NCBI RefSeq assembly: GCF_003217495.1
Contig: NZ_QJSW01000008.1
Coordinates: 62,001 to 126,000 of the forward strand
Direction of reading: 5' to 3'
Origin: Paenibacillus barcinonensis
GTDB taxonomy: Bacteria > Bacillota > Bacilli > Paenibacillales > Paenibacillaceae
DNA: 64,000 nucleotides
Below, piece by piece: positions 36,378-44,296 of the stretch. Below the pieces are notes generated by a model. The model saw only the letters and a program-made list of their open reading frames with translations. It was not told where the DNA came from and ran no database searches. Within the stretch, counting starts at the first letter, position 1; the number at the start of each line of letters is the position of its first letter. Position numbers and translations under genes: made by a program.

Positions 36378-37359
36378 GATAAAACCTCCTTTTCACCAGC
36401 TCCGCCGTGCCTAGCTCCAGCGTCATCGTACCTGGCCCAGTCGACAGATCGCGGCTGACCGACATGACGATGAGCTTGAGACCTTTGAGCGTGACTGCAT
36501 CTCCGGCGCGAAGCGTATTGATGTCCGGGGCCGAGATGGTAAACGTCTCCTGAACACCTGTCAGCTTGCTTTTTGCCAGCTTCTTCGCGGCGGCGGCTGT
36601 TTTGACCTGATCGTCCTCGATCAGTTTTTGCAATGTGCCTAGCTGCTCTGTACCGCTCTGCTCCATAGCCAGCACCTTTGAAGGCACCTCTTTCCCACTG
36701 CCCCCGGATTCCGACGCTGCCATTACCTTCACTTTGGTAACCGCGCCTTCAAGTGTACGCATCTGTGTCAAGTCGATCAGCCGATCCAGTGCATACACCT
36801 TCGTATTGCTACCCACCTTGAACAGCTGTAGCCCGCCGGGCGTCATCCTTGGATGATACATGTCTCCCCCGGACTTGGCCGTTTCCTTCAAATCGGCAAA
36901 CATCATCGAAAAAATCGTCTGCGACCGATACACCGCCTTACCCAGCTTGGTCTTCACCTCCGGCAACGTAGCCAGAGGAATTTTCCATTCCTTGGCGTAC
37001 GCTTTAAGCCGCTGCGTGGCAGTCTGATCCTTGGGAAACAGGAATTCGTCCTCTGATTTCTCCAGATAGATCATGCGGTCATAGACCGTGAGGGACAGCC
37101 GTTTCGTCCCGCTATTCGAGCTTTCCGCTTCCCAGATGACAGCAGGGTGCAGCAGATGCACCAAGGATTTCCCGCCAAAAGGAACCCCGCTGATTCGTAC
37201 CGCCATTCCCGGCGAGATGGCAGGCAGCCCGGAGGATGCCGACACCGCCAGCCGGATATTCGCCTGATAGGCGATCTGGTCGAGTGAATCCTTGAGTGTT
37301 ATCGTCTCCACCAGCTTGGTGATATCATGCTTGTCATCGACAATGACCTTGTAGGTCAT
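36370..37359 (-). CDS. xkdQ: Tail hub protein XkdQ, module B
   Basis: A 329-aa XkdQ-family hub protein. 'LTVYDRMIYLEKSEDEFLFP' (about 90-110) and the C-terminal 'RAGDAVTLKGLKLIVMSVSR' match the family. It overlaps xkdP (ATGA) and xkdR. It corresponds to the module A protein at 24375 but is considerably diverged. Confidence 0.86.
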   Translation of the reverse strand: MTYKVIVDDKHDITKLVETITLKDSLDQIAYQANIRLAVSASSGLPAISPGMAVRISGVPFGGKSLVHLLHPAVIWEAESSNSGTKRLSLTVYDRMIYLEKSEDEFLFPKDQTATQRLKAYAKEWKIPLATLPEVKTKLGKAVYRSQTIFSMMFADLKETAKSGGDMYHPRMTPGGLQLFKVGSNTKVYALDRLIDLTQMRTLEGAVTKVKVMAASESGGSGKEVPSKVLAMEQSGTEQLGTLQKLIEDDQVKTAAAAKKLAKSKLTGVQETFTISAPDINTLRAGDAVTLKGLKLIVMSVSRDLSTGPGTMTLELGTAELVKRRFYLE

Positions 37360-38021
37360 GGCATCACCAGCTTTTGCCCCGGCTTGATCCGATTCGGATC
37401 ACTGCCGATGATTTTGGCGTTAAGCTTGTAAATTTCGTTCCATTTGGAACTGTTTCCAAGCTCAAGCTTGGCTATTTTGGACAGAGAATCCCCGGCTTTG
37501 ACGGTGTAGGTCTTGCTCGTTTTTTTCAGATCCGTACGTGAACCAGACTTGCTCGCCGCAGCACCCGAACCCACCTTCTCTACCTTGGAATCCCGCCAGG
37601 TTCGCAGCGTCAGGTCGAAAGAGATATCGCCCGTCTCCCCGCCGCGAAAGCTCGAATTCAGCGAAACGAGAAACACGGGTACATTCACGCCGGTTCCCGA
37701 AATGATGAAACGCAGCGGCTTTTTCGAGATAAGAAAGGTGTTCAGAATGTTCATGGCTACGCGCGGATCGGGAACCGGGGATACCATACAATAGGACTCG
37801 TCATACTCTTTAGGAAAAAAAGAAGAAAAGGTGATCTCCTTCACCTTCTCTCCCTGCGCAAAATCAAACTCGCCATGCTCCAGCATCTGGATCGTTTCGT
37901 AGCCCTTTGATCTGGAGATATTGACCTCTTCCGGGTTCACCGGGAATTGAAATGAAGTGCTGCCGTCTTTCAATGTAAATGTCATTTCGTTAGGTCCTGC
38001 TTCATCTTTAAGTACAGACAT
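37356..38021 (-). CDS. xkdP: LysM tail protein XkdP, module B
   Basis: A 221-aa protein: an N-terminal XkdP domain ('TSFQFPVNPEEVNISRSKGY', 'VKEITFSSFFPKEYDESYCM'), a Ser/Lys linker, and a C-terminal LysM domain ('VKAGDSLSKIAKLELGNSSK', about 175-221). The start is ATG 38021 with AAAGGAGG upstream. It is paralogous to the protein at 25399. Confidence 0.9.
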   Translation of the reverse strand: MSVLKDEAGPNEMTFTLKDGSTSFQFPVNPEEVNISRSKGYETIQMLEHGEFDFAQGEKVKEITFSSFFPKEYDESYCMVSPVPDPRVAMNILNTFLISKKPLRFIISGTGVNVPVFLVSLNSSFRGGETGDISFDLTLRTWRDSKVEKVGSGAAASKSGSRTDLKKTSKTYTVKAGDSLSKIAKLELGNSSKWNEIYKLNAKIIGSDPNRIKPGQKLVMP

Positions 38022-38041
38022 CTTTGCGGCCTCCTTTCTGC

Positions 38042-39796
38042 TTAGGCCATAATCGTTTTGCGATTTTGCATTGCTTTGCGGAACTCGTTGCTAATCCGCT
38101 GCCCCACCTGATGGCTCACAGCATCATAATCAATGGCGTTCTCGCGCACCGTCACCTGTACCGTACCTGGCGCGATATTCACTGCGATCTGGTTGGTCGT
38201 TTCGGTTTTGAAATCCTTGAGGTAACCCGACAGACTGCTCATCTGCTCTTCCGAAATATGCACTGTCATCGGAGATGCTTTGCCATTGGACTGAGCATTG
38301 TTATTCAGCGTCATAGCCTGGGACTGCATCATGCTTGTGCCTGTAAGACCCGCTGAGGTGGATGAGCCAAGTCGATTGTTCATGTAAGCTTCGGGCCCGG
38401 TAATCGACAGAGCGGCTGGCCTGTATGGCGGCGGCATTTGCGGTGCTGCAGGTACGGAAGGTGATGCAGCGACTGTTGCAGCCGGAGCCGTCTGTTCTTC
38501 TTTATTCGAACCAAAGCCGAAGAAATTGGAGATGCCTTCGGTGAGACTCTTTGTTTTCTCAGAGACAAAATCAGCAGCACCCGATAACGCGTTACCTAAT
38601 CCTTCCGATGCATTGGATACAAAGCTTCCGATATCCTTCGCTTTATCTCCAATCCAGCCTCCCACTTCACCACCAGCCCAGCCTCCAACTGCACCACCAA
38701 TATAAGTACCGATTCCTGGCAAAATAAAACTACCAATCGCGCTGCCAATCGCCGTACCGGCAGTTCCGCCAATCATCGAACCAACGGCCCGGCCTCTTTC
38801 CTCGGCAGGTGCATTTGCGATGTTAGCCACATCCGCCAGCATGCTGATCGGACCAAGCAATCTCTTGGCCCCTTTGGCAAAGCCTCCGCCTATTTTACCC
38901 ATCATGCCATCACCCGAGAAAAGGTTGGACATGCCCATGGGTGAAGAAGACATGATGCCTGATATTAGTTTGGAATTTTTTCCACTCCCGAATCTTCGGT
39001 TTCGATCCATATCCAGGGATTCTCTGAATGCTCGGTCTGACGTATCTGTAGTAATCTTCGGGGTCGGCGCAGATTCAGGAGTGGATGCTCTGGAAATCCC
39101 CCCTCTTCTTCCTCTTCCACCAGCTGATCTTCGGCTAGGTGCACTCCGTTTCGTTTCTCCTCCTGAGCTTGAGGACGAGCGAATCGGGCGGTTTCTGTTC
39201 TTATTCTCTGCCACTTCTGTACTTGCGCTTGGATTGGCGGCTTTGTTTTTTTTATTTTTAAGAGCAGACCATACTCCTTTAATTTTCATTCCGATATCAG
39301 TAGCATTGTTAGCAAGATTCAACCATGTGTCGATCTCTTCCAAGAGACCATTATCATCTTCTTTAGCCACATTATTTATCGTTGTATTTGTATTATGACT
39401 CCCAATCACAACGGACATGGAAGAGGCACTCGCCGGAGTCATTTTCCCCATCGCCACTTCAACCTTCTGCTTCACCTCCACAGATACCGTGCCGGACGCC
39501 TTCACCAATTGATTGCGGAAGCTGTTCAGCTTGGTCAGTGCGCGATCCAGTGCCGGGCTTAGCTGGTCATCCAATCCGATTCTCGGTGTGATGTGCAAAC
39601 GGCTCAACCTTACAGCGGTGCTATAGATATTTTCCAATCTACGCCCGGTTGTTCTCAGCTCATTATTCACTTTGATCAGGCCCTGATAACGAACCCGGTT
39701 TAAACGATCCGTAGACCGCTGAATCTGATCCAGATAACGAAGGGTGGTCTTCATTTGTGTATTCGATTGGGATAAACCGATAATCATTTCTGCCAT
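38042..39796 (-). CDS. Tail tape measure protein, module B
   Basis: A 584-aa tape measure. A helical N-terminus is followed by a basic Ser/Arg-rich segment (about 195-245, including 'RSAPSRRSAGGRGRRGG'). Next is a Gly/Ala-rich hydrophobic glycine-zipper stretch (about 330-385; 'GSFILPGIGTYIGGAVGGWA') fit for membrane insertion. A C-terminal helical region ends in 'VGQRISNEFRKAMQNRK'. It shares little sequence with the module A tape measure. The start is ATG 39796 behind GGAGG, and GTG 39805 is an alternative. The predicted tube is shorter than that of module A. Confidence 0.86.
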   Translation of the reverse strand: MAEMIIGLSQSNTQMKTTLRYLDQIQRSTDRLNRVRYQGLIKVNNELRTTGRRLENIYSTAVRLSRLHITPRIGLDDQLSPALDRALTKLNSFRNQLVKASGTVSVEVKQKVEVAMGKMTPASASSMSVVIGSHNTNTTINNVAKEDDNGLLEEIDTWLNLANNATDIGMKIKGVWSALKNKKNKAANPSASTEVAENKNRNRPIRSSSSSGGETKRSAPSRRSAGGRGRRGGISRASTPESAPTPKITTDTSDRAFRESLDMDRNRRFGSGKNSKLISGIMSSSPMGMSNLFSGDGMMGKIGGGFAKGAKRLLGPISMLADVANIANAPAEERGRAVGSMIGGTAGTAIGSAIGSFILPGIGTYIGGAVGGWAGGEVGGWIGDKAKDIGSFVSNASEGLGNALSGAADFVSEKTKSLTEGISNFFGFGSNKEEQTAPAATVAASPSVPAAPQMPPPYRPAALSITGPEAYMNNRLGSSTSAGLTGTSMMQSQAMTLNNNAQSNGKASPMTVHISEEQMSSLSGYLKDFKTETTNQIAVNIAPGTVQVTVRENAIDYDAVSHQVGQRISNEFRKAMQNRKTIMA

Positions 39797-39821
39797 GTTA
39801 TTCACCTCCTGCCTGTTTGAA

Positions 39822-40414
39822 TTAACGATTCATCTGGGCGCTTAGCGCTGCCATCTCCTCTTCCGAAAAAGCAAGCAGCAGCGAGCGTTCCCCTCGCGGC
39901 AAAGACCAGAACTCTCCGGGACGAAGATGATGACGCACCCACATGTGGTACAGGAACGTGGTCATCCCGCCGGAGTGAATCAGTTTTTTAGGTCTTCAAT
40001 CTCCACACCGAAGCCGGACAGCTCCAACACTTTATCGCCCACAGCATCCAGCTCACCCGCCAGAAGCATACGGCGAACCGCCTGTTCTCCACCCGACAGC
40101 TTCATCCGGCCCGTGATCCGGCTGTCTCCCCAGCCGGACAGTTCCAGTCCGCGGACATTCATTTTTACCGTGGCCTCGGAAATCAGGAGCGCATTAAACG
40201 TTTCGGTATCCACCTTTTCCTCAGTGCGGCCCTTTGTGGTCTTGCGAATCGTACAGCGCTCGCGAATCTGATCGACTTTGGAGGATGTAAGCCCACGCAG
40301 CGTAAGCAGCAGGTCCAGGCGCTGAATGCGCACATTTTCTTCCGGCAGGCGTTCTGCCGCTTCAAACAATTGATCCAGAATCTGTTCCTCGGACATATTT
40401 TCGTTCATACTCAT
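39822..40414 (-). CDS. Predicted -1 frameshift product (gpGT-like), module B
   Basis: The -1 frame after A AAA AAC (39983-39989) stays open for 53 codons to TAA at 39822. The added sequence begins LIHSGGMTTFLYHMWVRHHL. It fills the gap to the tape measure ribosome binding site exactly. It starts with the same LI dipeptide as the module A extension, but the rest has diverged. Confidence 0.8.
39980..40414 (-). CDS. xkdN: Tail assembly chaperone XkdN (short form), module B
   Basis: A 144-aa chaperone paralogous to the module A protein, with 'GGEQAVRRMLLAGELDAVGD' near the end. The start is ATG 40414 with AAGGAG upstream. The open frame extends to 40513 but overlaps a likely terminator and is not conserved. 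It ends CTA AAA AAC TGA, again a slippery heptamer at the stop codon. Confidence 0.86.
   Translation of the reverse strand: MSMNENMSEEQILDQLFEAAERLPEENVRIQRLDLLLTLRGLTSSKVDQIRERCTIRKTTKGRTEEKVDTETFNALLISEATVKMNVRGLELSGWGDSRITGRMKLSGGEQAVRRMLLAGELDAVGDKVLELSGFGVEIEDLKN
39983..39989 (-). promoter_or_regulatory. Programmed -1 frameshift site A AAA AAC, module B
   Basis: The heptamer is in phase CTA AAA AAC and directly abuts the zero-frame TGA. It occupies the same place as the site in module A. Confidence 0.8.
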
Positions 40415-40512
40415 CGGTCGTAATCTCCTTTGGTTTTCCTGTATTTTCTTCTGTCGTCTGCTTCCGCGTTTGCCTGTGTTTCCCCGGTTGTCACCAACAT
40501 TTAAAGACACCA

Positions 40513-40536
40513 AAAAGACCGAGAGATTCTCGGCCT
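40513..40536 (-). terminator. Internal hairpin terminator between tube and chaperone, module B
   Basis: The stem CCGAGA / TCTCGG has a three-base loop and is followed on the minus strand by T5. It lies about 50 bp past the tube stop. Partial termination here would favour sheath and tube over downstream proteins. Confidence 0.5.
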
Positions 40537-40587
40537 AGTTCAATGTCCTTGCTTGCTTTTAACAAGCTCAACATCGGTTCACAACAC

Positions 40588-40995
40588 TTAATTCGCCACA
40601 ATCGGATTCAGCAATTCAAAGCCTTCAAACGTAAACCCGGTCTCCTCCGGCACTTCCTCGCCTGCCGTCCAGTTCGCCAGCTGGATTTTATCCACCATAC
40701 AGCCCTTCAGCAGCACGCTTTCATGTCCGTATGATTCCGGGTCATCCAGCTTGGAGATAATCTGAAATTTGGTGAACCCACGCTGGATCATATCCGACGT
40801 TACCTTGTAACCGGTCATTGTGCCTGTGCCTTTTTTAGCACCGTTTTTGTGAACCTTCCAGTCGTTGCCGACCAGATTCAGCTCACGCTTCTCAATCTCA
40901 ACGCTGGCCTCCAGCTTGTTAATGTTCGTCTGCCACACTCCGTCGATATGCAGCTGACCGTGGGTACCGAGAATGACTCTTGATGCATCCAACAT
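40588..40995 (-). CDS. xkdM: Tail tube protein (XkdM), module B
   Basis: A 135-aa tube subunit. 'GTHGQLHIDGVWQTNINKLE' at the start and 'EETGFTFEGFELLNPIVAN' at the end fit the family. The middle ('GTGTMTGYKVTSDMIQRGF') parallels the module A tube. The start is ATG 40995 with AAGGAGG upstream. Confidence 0.9.
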   Translation of the reverse strand: MLDASRVILGTHGQLHIDGVWQTNINKLEASVEIEKRELNLVGNDWKVHKNGAKKGTGTMTGYKVTSDMIQRGFTKFQIISKLDDPESYGHESVLLKGCMVDKIQLANWTAGEEVPEETGFTFEGFELLNPIVAN

Positions 40996-41102
40996 GTATA
41001 TTTCCTCCTTATGATGATTGAGCGCAACCGCTCAACATGAGATATTTCATTTTATAAAGCTGCCTGAATCTACTCGCCTGCTTCTACTTCCAGGCCATCT
41101 CC

Positions 41103-42566
41103 TTATTGCACGTAAAACGTACCAAACAGCTGCTCCATCACATCCGTCAGCTTCACATTCCATTGCAGGAATACCTGATCCGCTTCCGGTTTAAGCACAG
41201 GTGAAGCGCCGTAGTATGCAGGGTCCAGAACAACGTCATAGCCTTCGGCTTCAATGACATTGCTCTGTGCCAGCAACGCCAAATAGGCCTTCATCGCACC
41301 AATCAGTGCCTGACGACCTTCCTCGGTATTGTTCACTTTCCCGATATACGTATCCTCTGCGGAGCGCTGCAGGTCCGTATTAATCGCGTCCATTACGCGG
41401 ATGGAACGGATTTTTTTCCATGCATTATTCTGTCCGGCAGCTGGCGTAACCAGTGTATTCACACCCCGAAGTGCCTTGACCCGGCGACCGTCGTGGAAGA
41501 AAATAAATACGCCGTTCTGCACGGCCTGCTCCTGCTCCGCACGCGTCCAGCGGCGTGTCACATCGTCAAACGGTGTGGCCGCATAGGTTGTGGATTCATT
41601 CAGACGTTGTCCGGCAATAAGACCCGCCACATAGGCAGAAGTCTGCGCAGAGCTATAGAAAGCATCCCCCAAGCGTACGCCTGTACCGACATTAATCACA
41701 CCTTCATGGTTCAGTGTAAGTGAACGTGCCGCCGCCTTCTGAGCTGCCGTAGCGGAAGTATCGTCCGCTGCGGAGCCGCCGAACACCGCCATCACGGGCT
41801 TGCCTTCATTACGGACCCGCTTCACCCATGCCGCAAAGCTGGCAAGCAGTGCCGCATCCGCCGCATGATCCAGGGCCAGCACATCGAACTGTTCCCCTTC
41901 AAGCGCGCCCTGCAAAGCAATATATTCCGCATTGGTCAGTGCATCATTGCCACTTGCGCCGCCTTTGAATGCTGCACCCGATACGTTCGCAACCTTACCT
42001 GCACCGTCTCCAATCGCCTGTGCGGTAATCCAGAGGTTTTGCTCGTCGGCGTTAATCTCTTTGGCAAGAGCCGCTGCCGTAACATCTGCCGTCAGGAGCG
42101 CATACAGCATGCGATTGCCTTCGAATAGACGCACTTCAAATTTCGTGTTATCCAGTACGCCAGGCTGGATCGTCACGTAGAACCCGTTCGCGCGGTCACC
42201 CGGATACTTCGCATCGAGCTGTACCACATCAGCTCCGTCGCTGTCCTTCAACGTCAACGTTGCTGCTTTAGCGGATGAACTCGTTACCCGATAAGCGAGC
42301 AGCTTCTTCGGCCCACCCAGCAAAGCCAGCTTGAGCGACGTATATGCCGTACCATTGTCCAGCGCACTTGCCGCAAACGTACGCTCAATCGCTGCTTCAC
42401 TGCCTACTTCCACAAACGTGCCCACCGGGCCCCAGTTCGCCTTCACCGGCACAACAACCGTGCCGCGACTACCCGCCTGAATAGCCGACGATGCTGCCGC
42501 CTGAAAATTCATATATAAGCCCGGAAGGACCGGACGATTCGTTTGCTCCCAAGTTCCACCTGCCAT
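41103..42566 (-). CDS. xkdK: Contractile tail sheath protein (XkdK), module B
   Basis: A 487-aa sheath protein with the family N-terminus ('RPVLPGLYMNFQAAASSAIQ') and C-terminal signatures ('VKALRGVNTLVTPAAGQNNA', 'DTYIGKVNNTEEGRQALIGA'). It is about 50 aa longer than the module A sheath, mainly in the exposed central domain. The start overlaps the small upstream gene (TAATG). It encodes the contractile outer tube of particle B. Confidence 0.95.
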   Translation of the reverse strand: MAGGTWEQTNRPVLPGLYMNFQAAASSAIQAGSRGTVVVPVKANWGPVGTFVEVGSEAAIERTFAASALDNGTAYTSLKLALLGGPKKLLAYRVTSSSAKAATLTLKDSDGADVVQLDAKYPGDRANGFYVTIQPGVLDNTKFEVRLFEGNRMLYALLTADVTAAALAKEINADEQNLWITAQAIGDGAGKVANVSGAAFKGGASGNDALTNAEYIALQGALEGEQFDVLALDHAADAALLASFAAWVKRVRNEGKPVMAVFGGSAADDTSATAAQKAAARSLTLNHEGVINVGTGVRLGDAFYSSAQTSAYVAGLIAGQRLNESTTYAATPFDDVTRRWTRAEQEQAVQNGVFIFFHDGRRVKALRGVNTLVTPAAGQNNAWKKIRSIRVMDAINTDLQRSAEDTYIGKVNNTEEGRQALIGAMKAYLALLAQSNVIEAEGYDVVLDPAYYGASPVLKPEADQVFLQWNVKLTDVMEQLFGTFYVQ

Positions 42567-42766
42567 TATTCCTTCACCTTCGCTTTCAAAAATTGATTGA
42601 TTCTGATCTGTGCTTCTGCAATGGAAAACGTCTGCTGCGCCGCTTCGTGCAGCGCACCAGCCAGCACCTCTGCCTTGACGGCAAAGAGGGCTTCCGAATG
42701 ATTCATCAGTTCAGCCCGCGTATATTGCGGGAGAACTGTCAGCTTTTTTTTCACCGAGCCTGGCAT
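42566..42766 (-). CDS. Small helical protein ahead of sheath, module B
   Basis: A 66-aa paralogue of the 79-aa protein at 30709. It occupies the same position and has the same one-base overlap with the sheath gene. 'VLAGALHEAAQQTFSIAEAQ' is the conserved part. The function is unknown. Confidence 0.75.
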   Translation of the reverse strand: MPGSVKKKLTVLPQYTRAELMNHSEALFAVKAEVLAGALHEAAQQTFSIAEAQIRINQFLKAKVKE

Positions 42767-42909
42767 CTGCTTCTCACCTCGTTGGTTAACTTCAAAGACA
42801 CACTATTGTTGACCTATGAATTTTTGATCCTGTAAATCTATGAAATTTCTAATCAACACAATCTGAAGCCACTCGCAAAACGTATATAGCAGCCTCTCTC
42901 GCATTCCTG

Positions 42910-43959
42910 TTACTGAATCTCCTTGTTATGGTGAATCTCTCGCATAAGCGGTGAAGTCGTCATCGGACGACGAATCCGCTGCGACAATGTCAGTCGGATC
43001 TGACCGTTCAAATACGCATCTGCCTGCACATCCGCTGTCACCTCATCTACCGTCACATAACGAGTATTGCCTTCATCCCTTGTGTTAGCTCCGCTACTTT
43101 GCTCGACCGCCGGAGTTATGGCAAGCCGTGATTGAAGTGCCAACTGCTCGACCAAACGGCCTACCGTCTGATCGGTCAGACCTGTGTGACCCGTGAGAAC
43201 ATGCCCGACCCACTGTTTGCGTACTTCAAGTGCCGAGGTGCCCGCAACCGCAGTACTGTACCCGGTCAAGCGCCATAACACGGATGGCATTGTGTATCCT
43301 CCGGGCCAGCAAGCCGTATATACAGACCAGTCCGGGCCTAATTCCTCTGCTGTCCACTCTCTCAGGGCGGCAAGCCAAGGTTCTCCCGCAGCATCAGCAT
43401 ATTCAGCAGCACGTTGAGGTTCAGGAACATACACGCCAAAACGCAAGCTGCGCGTAACCAGCCCAGATTCGGTTTCCCTACGTTCGCTGTCTGTGGAGCC
43501 CAGATAGATGCAGGTAAAGGCCCCGCCTTCTCCATCCTCCAGACGTACCTGATGCAGACCTGTGATCAAGTCAGCCGACCAGACCTCCACCTGCTCTGCT
43601 CCACCGTCCTCTGATCGGGCATATGGCGAAATTTTGATGATGCGGCGGTACCCTGCCCATGCAGACTTGGGCACTTCTTCGGCAAAAGAAAGTACGGCAC
43701 ACGGACCTGACAGCACTTCCCCCGAAGCAGGAACATCCTGCACCCGTCCTACCCACGCAGGCACAAGGGCGACCAGCTTATGCTTTAACGTCTTTTTGAT
43801 ACGTGTACTGAGACTGGTATCCCCAGCACTATTGCTGAATCGTCTTCCTTGTTCATTGCTAGCATCCTGGTTCGTATCATTACTCGCTTCATTATTTGTT
43901 CCATTACTTGCTTCATTATTTGTTCCATTACTGGCTTGATAACTCATCGACACATTCAT
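42910..43959 (-). CDS. First gene of tail block; probable tail terminator-like fusion, module B
   Basis: A 349-aa protein that opens the whole block. After a few residues it carries three to four near-copies of the octapeptide ASNGTNNE (24-bp DNA repeats, about 43850-43937). Two segments follow. The first ('GPCAVLSFAEEVPKSAWAGY' ... 'TRSLRFGVYVPEP') and the second ('SVLWRLTGYSTAV' ... 'IRLTLSQRIRRP') both show the pattern of tail-terminator proteins. A fused pair of caps is possible. The start is taken at ATG 43959 behind AGAGGGGGG. The open frame continues upstream through an inverted repeat, where no ribosome binding site is seen. Confidence 0.55.
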   Translation of the reverse strand: MNVSMSYQASNGTNNEASNGTNNEASNDTNQDASNEQGRRFSNSAGDTSLSTRIKKTLKHKLVALVPAWVGRVQDVPASGEVLSGPCAVLSFAEEVPKSAWAGYRRIIKISPYARSEDGGAEQVEVWSADLITGLHQVRLEDGEGGAFTCIYLGSTDSERRETESGLVTRSLRFGVYVPEPQRAAEYADAAGEPWLAALREWTAEELGPDWSVYTACWPGGYTMPSVLWRLTGYSTAVAGTSALEVRKQWVGHVLTGHTGLTDQTVGRLVEQLALQSRLAITPAVEQSSGANTRDEGNTRYVTVDEVTADVQADAYLNGQIRLTLSQRIRRPMTTSPLMREIHHNKEIQ

Positions 43960-43992
43960 TTCGCCCCCCTCTGCTGCAAAAGTGAATTCAAT

Positions 43993-44016
43993 CCCCATGG
44001 TGCAGCAGCCATGGGG
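43993..44016. promoter_or_regulatory. Inverted repeat in leader of tail block
   Basis: A perfect CCCCATGG-N8-CCATGGGG repeat lies 33 bp before the first tail gene. It could be an operator or an mRNA hairpin. No such repeat was noticed elsewhere in the window. Confidence 0.45.
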
Positions 44017-44090
44017 CAGCCAGGGACCTCCCCCTTTTCCCAACAGTCCATGTGGGCACCGGATCAATGCAGGGACAACTTCACCGCATC

Positions 44091-44116
44091 AAAAAGACCA
44101 GCCCTTAGGCTGGTCT
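44091..44116 (-). terminator. Intrinsic terminator upstream of tail block
   Basis: The stem AGACCAGCC / GGCTGGTCT is followed by T5 on the minus strand. It ends transcription from the DUF4127 gene and insulates the tail block, whose promoter should lie between here and 43960. Confidence 0.85.
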
Positions 44117-44296
44117 GTACATTAGCGTATGTGCTTTCGGTGTGTCCCTTGCGATTCATCCGATAATACTATCTTACAGCCTTTTTCCCCTAGCGCGGAT
44201 GGTGCTTCGGTTGACTTCAGCGTGAATAAAGCATGAGCTTGGGTGGTAAAAAGACGAGCAAATATGGCTTATATCCTTACCGGCTATCTGATCTAC

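Noticed and set aside
16765..43959. Ordinary integrated prophage
   Set aside because: No integrase, terminase, portal, capsid, replication genes or attachment repeats were seen. The tail genes are intact and duplicated instead.
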